Shown here one piece after another: positions 23,013-28,123 of a stretch of DNA of 49,061 nucleotides (the first letter of the stretch is position 1; every line of letters begins with the position of its first letter). The notes under the pieces were generated by a model that was given only the letters and a program-made list of their open reading frames with translations, ran no database searches and had not been told where the DNA came from. The DNA is from a virus, in the IMG/VR virus record IMGVR_UViG_3300010412_000024, positions 1 through 49,061 of that record, one strand, 5' to 3'. The position numbers were made by a program, and so were the translations under genes.

Positions 23013-23267
23013 TCATGGAATCCGATCGTCAGGGTACAAAGTACCCTGCCCGTCGGCCTTAGTATACGCACAGCCCGCACAGATAGCGTAGCTATCGCCA
23101 TCCTCATCGACCACTAGCTCTGCTAGTGGTTCATGGCAGAAGATACAGTGCTCCTCCCAGTCCCCCTCACTGAGGAGTGCAAAGCACTCCACGCAGGTGA
23201 GTCCGTCATCCGTAAGCTCCGAAGGAGCCACGACCGTCATACACTCATAGCAGTACGCTTCACTCAT
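23013..23267 (-). CDS. Double zinc-ribbon early protein
   Basis: An 84-residue acidic protein with four Cys-x-x-Cys knuckles: Cys6/9, 25/28, 41/44 and 63/66 (CYEC, CVEC, CIFC, CAGC). They probably form two zinc ribbons. Small zinc proteins in early phage regions often bind host transcription or nuclease complexes; no target can be named here. The ATG at 23267 has GGGGAG six bases upstream. A GTG at 23306 would overlap the upstream gene and a hairpin. Three perfect hairpins (23031, 23111, 23174) fall inside the gene. Confidence 0.7.
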   Translation of the reverse strand: MSEAYCYECMTVVAPSELTDDGLTCVECFALLSEGDWEEHCIFCHEPLAELVVDEDGDSYAICAGCAYTKADGQGTLYPDDRIP

Positions 23268-23290
23268 TTCACTCTCCCCGAGGGGGTGGC

Positions 23291-23671
23291 TCAAAGAGCC
23301 ACCCACTCGCCGTCGTCGTCCATCTCAATGGGTAATCCTTCCAAAGGAAGGATTACATCGCCAGTCTCTGGGTCAATCTCCCAATCGAACTCGTCATCAA
23401 AGATGACGGAGTCCAGATCCCCCATATTGATATTATCAATATGGTCCACGGAATCCTCTCGCCAAGCCCAAGTCCGTGGCATAGTGGGCGCTTGACCGTA
23501 CATCCAGCACTCATGCCAGAGATCTTCCTGCCCCGCATCCCCTGAGTAATACTCAGGGTATGCCTGTCGCTCCATTCTGGCCTCGGCCTCCTCGGCTACG
23601 CCGAGCCAGTAGCGTATCACGGCGTCAATGCCGAAGGCATCAATAGCAGCTTGCATCATCAGGTCGTTCAT
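23291..23671 (-). CDS. Strongly acidic early protein
   Basis: A 126-residue protein. The N-terminal half is helical with many Ala and Trp. Residues 72-126 are very acidic (IFDDEFDWEIDPETGDVI, then IEMDDDGEWVAL). This charge pattern is seen in DNA-mimic anti-restriction or host-inhibitor proteins, but no specific family is recognised. An AAGGAG site precedes the ATG. Six inverted repeats with stems of 6-11 bp lie inside the gene, the best at 23332-23356 (11 bp, AAA loop) and 23422-23444 (10 bp). Confidence 0.65.
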   Translation of the reverse strand: MNDLMMQAAIDAFGIDAVIRYWLGVAEEAEARMERQAYPEYYSGDAGQEDLWHECWMYGQAPTMPRTWAWREDSVDHIDNINMGDLDSVIFDDEFDWEIDPETGDVILPLEGLPIEMDDDGEWVAL

Positions 23672-23683
23672 CGGTTTCTCCTT

Positions 23684-23732
23684 TTACCCTCTCTAGCTGG
23701 GGTCGTAAGACTCCCCCAGCGTAAGAGGGTAA
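23684..23732 (-). promoter_or_regulatory. Two-block intergenic hairpin with shared core
   Basis: Outer stem TTACCCTCT/AGAGGGTAA (9 bp), a 3x3 internal loop, and inner stem GCTGGGG/CCCCAGC (7 bp), closed by TCGTAAGACT(C). Bases 23699-23717 are identical to 22966-22984. It lies directly upstream of the acidic early gene. There is no U run. Probable RNA processing or stability element. Confidence 0.75.
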
Positions 23733-23748
23733 GTGTCGGTTGTCAAGC

Positions 23749-23985
23749 TCAGATATCCACCTCAAAGAGGTGGATCAGTTTGGCTTCGCCGTAGCAGTCC
23801 AGCCAGTCCATCCACTCTGGATCCCAAGGATCCAGATCGTGCAGGTAAGCCGTGATCGCGGTACGGAGCGAAGCTCCGTCAACGTCCATGTAGCCAGCTT
23901 CGCTGGCCCAGCGGATGGCTTTGCCATCCAGTTCGGCTCTTTTAGAGCCAGCGAAAGCCCGGAGCCTTGCCATTTCTGTTGCCAT
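23749..23985 (-). CDS. First gene of leftward operon, hypothetical
   Basis: A 78-residue protein starting MATEMARLRAFAGSKRAELD, helical, with a Trp/Asp-rich second half (YLHDLDPWDPEWMDWLDCYG). It is not recognised. As the first translated gene after the early promoter it probably acts immediately after infection. The GAGGAG ribosome binding site overlaps the base of the 27-bp compound hairpin at 23991-24052, so its translation may depend on that structure. Six inverted repeats with 3-base loops lie inside it (stems of 6-9 bp). Confidence 0.65.
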   Translation of the reverse strand: MATEMARLRAFAGSKRAELDGKAIRWASEAGYMDVDGASLRTAITAYLHDLDPWDPEWMDWLDCYGEAKLIHLFEVDI

Positions 23986-24360
23986 TTCTCTCTCCTCTGA
24001 GGGGACAATCCCCTTTCACAAATGAAAGGGGTTGTCCCCGAATCAGAGGAGAGAACCCCGGAGCCTAGCGCAAACCCCCAAAGGGGGTTTGCATCTGCGC
24101 GTACACACCTGCACACACGCTTAACATAGACCCCTTTGGGGTCTATGTCAAACGGGAGGTTAGACCGTTTGGTTATAAGGATCAAAGATCCTTATAAGCT
24201 TAGCGAAATCAGCCACTTGGTCAATCGACCGGCCTTTGGCCGGTACCTGCGGGTGCGCGCGCAGATCCGGGTGCGCGTTAGGTGAGGCCGACCGACGGCC
24301 CCGGAGGGGCCGGGGACCGGGGGTACCGCCTTCGGCGGGGAAAGCCACCTAAAAACTTTC
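23986..24360 (-). other. Untranslated early leader with seven or more consecutive hairpins
   Basis: About 375 bases between the likely early promoter and the first gene. In order of transcription the hairpins are 24326-24338 (5 bp), 24296-24312 (7 bp), 24228-24244 (7 bp), 24173-24197 (11 bp), 24149-24171 (7 bp, 9-base loop), 24124-24148 (11 bp), 24070-24092 (10 bp) and 23991-24052 (27 bp). Most have loops of three bases. The only frame (24160-24348) has no ribosome binding site and its composition is set by the hairpins, so this is better read as structured RNA. It is similar in design to phage antitermination or stability leaders, but the sequence matches none I know. Confidence 0.7.
23991..24052 (-). 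promoter_or_regulatory. 27-bp compound hairpin over first ribosome binding site
   Basis: Three stacked stems: TCTCCTCTGA/TCAGAGGAGA (10 bp), GGGGACAA/TTGTCCCC (8 bp) and CCCCTTTCA/TGAAAGGGG (9 bp). They are separated by small bulges and closed by CAAA. In the leftward RNA the 3' arm contains the GAGGAG of the first early gene, so the folded form could block translation until it is opened or cut. Confidence 0.8.
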
Positions 24361-24368
24361 TCAGAGAA

Positions 24369-24396
24369 ATTATAGGATGTTGATAACCTTGATAAA
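24369..24396 (-). promoter_or_regulatory. Likely early promoter of the leftward arm
   Basis: On the minus strand a perfect TATAAT (24374 to 24369) precedes the hairpin leader by about ten bases. It sits in the most AT-rich part of the window. The -35 region is weak (TTTATC at 16-base spacing). It is compatible with host sigma70 RNA polymerase, which this phage needs because it encodes no polymerase of its own. Inferred from sequence only. Confidence 0.5.
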
Positions 24397-24407
24397 CTTA
24401 AAATAAA

Positions 24408-24437
24408 TTGAACTTTTTCACTTTAAATTTGTCTAAT
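24408..24437 (+). promoter_or_regulatory. Possible promoter of the rightward arm
   Basis: TTGAAC (24408-24413) and TCTAAT (24432-24437) are separated by 18 bases, giving a sigma70-like pair. Another TTGATA occurs at 24380 and 24389. The transcript would start about 24444 and carry a leader of roughly 90 bases before the first structural gene. Tentative. Confidence 0.35.
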
Positions 24438-24535
24438 AATGGAAGACATTAAGAAAATAAAGTCTTCCCTTCTGACCCTTAGGGAAGAAGGTAGTAGTCT
24501 TCTCATTATTATTTTATTGGGGCTCTATCTTTTAT
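24438..24535 (+). promoter_or_regulatory. Rightward leader with competing hairpins
   Basis: The arm GTCTTCC (24462-24468) can pair with GGAAGAC (24441-24447). The overlapping CTTCCCT (24464-24470) can pair with AGGGAAG (24481-24487), and AGAAG near 24486 with CTTCT near 24499. These stems exclude one another, as in attenuators. The rest of this AT-rich stretch holds no other signal that I can see. Confidence 0.4.
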
Positions 24536-25159
24536 ATGACTATTTCAAATGAAACTAATATGAATACTGCTCAACCCGAAGGGGTTGAGTGGGTCAACTC
24601 CTCGGAGTCAGGGGTATCGGACTCCGAGGTACATACCATAGTACAGGATCTAACAGATCCTGAGGACGTATTCTCTCCTATGAAGGATAGGTTAGGGCGG
24701 TTCAGGACCGCCTCCCTGTTCTGGGAATCCAGAACTGGGGACTATCCTTGTTTCTTTACCCTTAAGCCTTATGACCATAAGGGGTGTATCAGCCTGTACC
24801 GTAAGTACATGGAGATAGGCGACCCGACCGAGTATCGGTTCGCCATAGGGTGTTTTGGCTCGTGGAAGCACTGGCAAGTGCTCACAAAGCTGCAATGGTT
24901 TCAGCCGCACCACGAAGAGTGGAAGAAAGAGCTGGAACTCAAGCTCATCTCGGACCAGTACGACCGTATGGAGGATATAGCCAAGACGGCCCCCAAGGGG
25001 AGCCCGTCGCACATAGCGGCAGTCAAGTGGCTTGCCGAGTTCAACCAGCCCAAGAAACGGGGCCGACCCTCCAAGGCGGAAAGAGCGCAACTCCTAAAGG
25101 AGGAGCGTATAGCCAAGACTACCGTTAACGAAGACGCACAACTTCTCGGACTCAACTAA
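24536..25159 (+). CDS. Putative terminase small subunit
   Basis: A 207-residue protein. The N-terminal 35 residues are Ser/Glu-rich and probably disordered. The middle (LYRKYMEIGDPTEYRFAIGC, then WKHWQVLTKLQWFQPHHEEW) is a helical region of a type seen in small terminases or DNA-packaging proteins of podoviruses. The C-terminus has KKRGRPSKAE, an AT-hook-like DNA-binding tail common at the end of such proteins. The large terminase is 5.7 kb downstream in the same operon. The ribosome binding site is weak; an in-frame ATG at 24560 is possible. Several hairpins lie in the first 350 bases. Confidence 0.6.
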   Translation: MTISNETNMNTAQPEGVEWVNSSESGVSDSEVHTIVQDLTDPEDVFSPMKDRLGRFRTASLFWESRTGDYPCFFTLKPYDHKGCISLYRKYMEIGDPTEYRFAIGCFGSWKHWQVLTKLQWFQPHHEEWKKELELKLISDQYDRMEDIAKTAPKGSPSHIAAVKWLAEFNQPKKRGRPSKAERAQLLKEERIAKTTVNEDAQLLGLN

Positions 25160-25494
25160 TGACGAAACCAGTTTTACCCGTTGACCAGTACGGTCGATCT
25201 ATCCAAGCCCTTGAGCCCTCCGGCCCCACAGCCGGAACCCTCAAGCTCAACATAGGCGCAGGGTCTGTGTCAGGGGCCTATCCCTCAAACGTCATCCCCG
25301 GCACTTCGCTGGTCAGGATCGCGTCCGTGGGAGATTGTTACATGAAATTCGGAGATAGCGGTGTAACAGCCACCGCTAACGATATGCTCTTCCCCTCCGG
25401 GGTAGAGTACTTACGTGCCCCTAGGGGTACTACGCACGTAGCCGTACTTCAGGTATCGGCCACGGGCGTTTTTACATTAACCGAGGTATCGTAA
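25159..25494 (+). CDS. Small beta-rich virion protein
   Basis: A 111-residue protein with the segment TSLVRIASVGDCYMKFGDSG followed by DMLFPSGVEYLRAPRGTTHV, a pattern found in small structural or decoration proteins of many phages. No catalytic motif is present. The ATG overlaps the upstream stop (TAATG). Probably part of the head or tail surface. Confidence 0.6.
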   Translation: MTKPVLPVDQYGRSIQALEPSGPTAGTLKLNIGAGSVSGAYPSNVIPGTSLVRIASVGDCYMKFGDSGVTATANDMLFPSGVEYLRAPRGTTHVAVLQVSATGVFTLTEVS

Positions 25495-25673
25495 TGTTCA
25501 GAAGGTTGATTGAGAAGTTCCGTGCGTGGATGCGTGGGGAACGTCGCATAGCCCCCGCAAAGGTACGGGGCCGGGTCTACGAAAAGAAGGCTCGTCCCGC
25601 AGACTCGGGGAACAATATAATAAGCGGGCGCGGAAGCGCCTCTATGAAAATGAAGGTAATTAGAAATGGCTGA
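25494..25673 (+). CDS. Short basic protein (59 residues)
   Basis: Starts MFRRLIEKFRAWMRGERRIA, overlapping the upstream stop (TAATG), and ends eight bases into the next gene. It is strongly basic, with an amphipathic N-terminal helix and no membrane segment. Start and stop overlaps on both sides support a real gene. Function unknown; nucleic-acid or membrane-surface binding is possible. Confidence 0.6.
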   Translation: MFRRLIEKFRAWMRGERRIAPAKVRGRVYEKKARPADSGNNIISGRGSASMKMKVIRNG

Positions 25674-26028
25674 TATTTTTACGGATGTGGGTGAAACCCT
25701 CGTAGCGGACTACGTCGATGGTACGGCAAGTGCCCCGGCTAACTGGTACGTCGGTTGGGGTACGGGCGCTGGTACAGCGGCCAAGGGTGACACGACGCTC
25801 TTCACGGAAGCCACCGAAGCGCGGGTAGCCCTGACGGAGGCGCAACCTAGCGCCAACATCAACCGGCTCACCGGCACGATCACGGCGGACGGAACCAAGA
25901 CGATCACGAACGCGGGAGTATTCGACGCAAGCACGGGCGGCAATATGCTGCTCAAGTCGGACTTTACGGGCGTGGCCGTTAACGCATCAGACTCGATTCA
26001 GTTCCAGTTTGATCTGACTTGGTCGTAA
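25666..26028 (+). CDS. Small structural protein
   Basis: A 120-residue beta-rich protein (NWYVGWGTGAGTAAKGDTTL, then GTITADGTKTITNAGVFDAS). This type recurs in structural modules of podoviruses and siphoviruses, without a defined role. It is likely a virion surface or tail-associated protein. The ATG at 25666 lies within the end of the preceding short gene. Confidence 0.65.
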   Translation: MADIFTDVGETLVADYVDGTASAPANWYVGWGTGAGTAAKGDTTLFTEATEARVALTEAQPSANINRLTGTITADGTKTITNAGVFDASTGGNMLLKSDFTGVAVNASDSIQFQFDLTWS

Positions 26029-26033
26029 GCAAA

Positions 26034-26414
26034 ATGCGATGGGCCACTCTTCTGGTCCTCGTCGCAGCGTCCTCGGTATTCGCCCAAAGCGAATATCCGA
26101 GGGACGTTGCTTACTGTTGGACCAACCCGACTCAGTACGAAGACCTGACGCCCATTGAACCGGGCGATCTCAGGGGCACCATCATACAGGTGCGTAGGAA
26201 CGACGGCACGGTAGTAATCGAACAGGAGATTCCGATAGGCACCGCGCTCCCCGGATCGCGCCAGTGCTACACCTTCGTCAACATGATACCGCAACCGGGC
26301 ACGTACTCCGCGTTCGCGTACGCGGTGACGGTTCAGCTCACTATGAGTGGACCCTCCAACGAATCCATCAAGAAGTTCATAGGCAAACCACAACCACCGA
26401 CGGTGCTTGAATAA
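26034..26414 (+). CDS. Exported protein with Sec signal peptide
   Basis: A 126-residue protein starting MRWATLLVLVAASSVFAQSE: a short basic start, a hydrophobic core and a VFA cleavage site before Gln18, a good type I signal peptide. The mature part is beta-rich (IIQVRRNDGTVVIEQEIPIG, then TYSAFAYAVTVQLTMSGPSN) and may be an Ig/fibronectin-like domain with two Cys. A secreted protein inside a virion module is unusual. It could coat the host surface or block superinfection. A 13-bp hairpin with one bulge (26071-26102) covers the signal-peptide codons. Confidence 0.65.
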   Translation: MRWATLLVLVAASSVFAQSEYPRDVAYCWTNPTQYEDLTPIEPGDLRGTIIQVRRNDGTVVIEQEIPIGTALPGSRQCYTFVNMIPQPGTYSAFAYAVTVQLTMSGPSNESIKKFIGKPQPPTVLE

Positions 26415-26818
26415 TGGCTGACGTACTCAACAGAACAGACGGGGCAACGTTTCCGTATAGTAAGACGTTGCTCTTCTCCGTTAACGAACCAGACTATCCG
26501 CAGGTAGACTGGATCTGGAATCCAGATCTGTCGGCTGTGCAGGGCTTCAACTCGATTTACTGGGACATTACGGGGGACAGTGTGGTGCTGGTCGATCAGG
26601 CAACCCGAGATGCTCGGGATGCCGAACTAGCGGCGGCGGCACTTACCAATAAACGAGAATCCCTTAAAGCCCGGTACGATACCGAGGATCTGCTCAAGGC
26701 GTTCGCGGACGTAATGATCGACGAGATCAACGTCCTGCGCCAGCAACACGCGCTCTCGGATCGTACGGCAGCGCAGCTACGTACGGCGCTGCGTAACAGA
26801 CTGGATCAGGTGACGTAA
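26414..26818 (+). CDS. Hypothetical virion-associated protein
   Basis: A 134-residue protein. The N-terminal 55 residues are beta-like with many Trp/Tyr, then an Ala-rich helical half (DAELAAAALTNKRESLKARY, DEINVLRQQHALSDRT). This layout occurs in small proteins near tail-fibre or head-fibre genes of podoviruses. Start and stop overlap with neighbours. Function unknown. Confidence 0.6.
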   Translation: MADVLNRTDGATFPYSKTLLFSVNEPDYPQVDWIWNPDLSAVQGFNSIYWDITGDSVVLVDQATRDARDAELAAAALTNKRESLKARYDTEDLLKAFADVMIDEINVLRQQHALSDRTAAQLRTALRNRLDQVT

Positions 26819-27300
26819 TGGCAACCGCGAACTTATTGCTCCCCATCCCGGCACATCAGGCGGATCCCACTAATCCGCCCGCGCTGTTGTTCACGGCGTC
26901 GAATCGTCCGTATTTGGCGTTCGATGGTACCACGGATGAACTGGTTATCTGGCAATTCAAGATGCCGGGGGACTACGCCAGTGGCCTGACGGTCAAGGTG
27001 GTGTATTCAATGGCGAGCGCCACTGCCAACAATATCGCCATACGGACAAACCTGATGGCTATTGCAGACGGCGAGACCATAGATACGGATGGCTGGTCCA
27101 CTACGGAATCATCGGCGGATCAGACCGTACCCGGTACGGCTGGACTGATGAAGACCGTTAGTGATGCCATCACTACAGTAACTATCGCGGCAAACGACTA
27201 TATAGCATTTCGGCTTGGCCGTGAGAACGGTACGTCGGGAACCAATGCGACGGGCGACATGGAGGTGTGGGCCGTATCGCTTGAGTACACGACGACCTAA
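26818..27300 (+). CDS. Beta-rich structural protein
   Basis: A 160-residue protein (RPYLAFDGTTDELVIWQFKM, then GDYASGLTVKVVYSMASATA). It probably forms a jelly-roll domain like the small capsid or appendage proteins found in many environmental phages. No enzyme motif is present. The ATG overlaps the upstream stop. Confidence 0.6.
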   Translation: MATANLLLPIPAHQADPTNPPALLFTASNRPYLAFDGTTDELVIWQFKMPGDYASGLTVKVVYSMASATANNIAIRTNLMAIADGETIDTDGWSTTESSADQTVPGTAGLMKTVSDAITTVTIAANDYIAFRLGRENGTSGTNATGDMEVWAVSLEYTTT

Positions 27301-27303
27301 GTC

Positions 27304-28113
27304 ATGGCAATTAATTTCGGTAATGCAATAAACACCAGTACTCATTACTACTACTGGAGTTCCGTGCCAGTCTCCGCATTTCCGGTCACTTGTGCGGCAT
27401 GGTGCTACCCCGACAATACGAATAACAATGACTGGAATATCCTGCAAATTCAGGACTCAGCCTCGTCAACTAACTATCTTCGGTTCGGTATCGGTGACAG
27501 CGCGGATACCGGAGCAGTCGGGCGTATTCAAGCGTATCTGAACCCTGCTGCTGGAGGTGGTTCTAACTCTGTTGCTTGGACTAGTGCTTCTGTAACTTAC
27601 AATGCGTGGAATCACGCGGCCTGTAAATTCACATCAGCAACCGACCGTAGTGCTTATTTGAATGGTGGTAATAAAGGGACGGACGCTGACAGCATGACAC
27701 CGACTTGGGGATCGTTGGACACGATCTCTATAGCCTCTGAGCGTGACAGCTCCCCTGACGATGGCTGGTCGGGCCGACTTGCTCACGTTGCGGTGTGGGC
27801 AGCAGACCTGACCGATGCTGAGATATTGCTCTTGTCCAAGGGCTATCCTCCGTACCTGATGCGGACTTCCTCGCTGGTATTCTACGCACCGTTGAACAAC
27901 ACAACGACGGTCAAGGATCTAATTTCTAACGCGACAGCGACTACCGGGGGAACTCCTACCAATGCGGAGGGGCCTCATGTGATGTGGTACAACAGCATAA
28001 TGAGTCCGGTATATGCTACGGCCACTAACCCGATCATCACTGACGTAAATACAACTGAATCGTGGACCGATGGGGATACAGGACTAGTAATCGCCGGTTC
28101 TAACTTTGTATAG
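27304..28113 (+). CDS. LamG/concanavalin-like domain protein, possible adhesin
   Basis: A 269-residue protein. Residues ~15-180 fit a LamG-type jelly roll: AAWCYPDNTNNNDWNILQIQ near the start, YNAWNHAACKFTSATDRSAY in the middle, then WSGRLAHVAVWAADLTDAEI, which is diagnostic for LamG_3-type domains. These domains bind glycans or proteins. In the phage it is probably exposed on the virion. The C-terminal 60 residues are a separate short domain (PIITDVNTTESWTDGDTGLV). Confidence 0.7.
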   Translation: MAINFGNAINTSTHYYYWSSVPVSAFPVTCAAWCYPDNTNNNDWNILQIQDSASSTNYLRFGIGDSADTGAVGRIQAYLNPAAGGGSNSVAWTSASVTYNAWNHAACKFTSATDRSAYLNGGNKGTDADSMTPTWGSLDTISIASERDSSPDDGWSGRLAHVAVWAADLTDAEILLLSKGYPPYLMRTSSLVFYAPLNNTTTVKDLISNATATTGGTPTNAEGPHVMWYNSIMSPVYATATNPIITDVNTTESWTDGDTGLVIAGSNFV

Positions 28114-28123
28114 GAGATAGCCC

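Larger units (their letters stand above)
21487..25441. repeat. Zone of dense short perfect inverted repeats, including inside genes
   Basis: Between 21728 and 24661 I count 22 inverted repeats with perfect stems of at least 7 bp and loops of exactly three bases (mostly AAA, TTT, ATT, AAT, GAA). Examples are 23111-23129, 23284-23304, 23332-23356, 23422-23444, 23755-23775, 23816-23836, 24124-24148 and 24173-24197. In random sequence of this length about 0.2 would be expected. Many more have shorter stems or longer loops. They occur in both arms, in genes and spacers, and their centres fall in all three codon positions. Confidence 0.85.

Noticed and set aside
22946-24197. CRISPR-like or tRNA-like repeats
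   Set aside because: The elements are inverted repeats with different arms and irregular spacing, and none folds as a cloverleaf.
24160-24348. 62-codon minus-strand frame before the first early gene
   Set aside because: It has no ribosome binding site, a biased composition, and the frame is made almost entirely of hairpin arms; better read as leader RNA.
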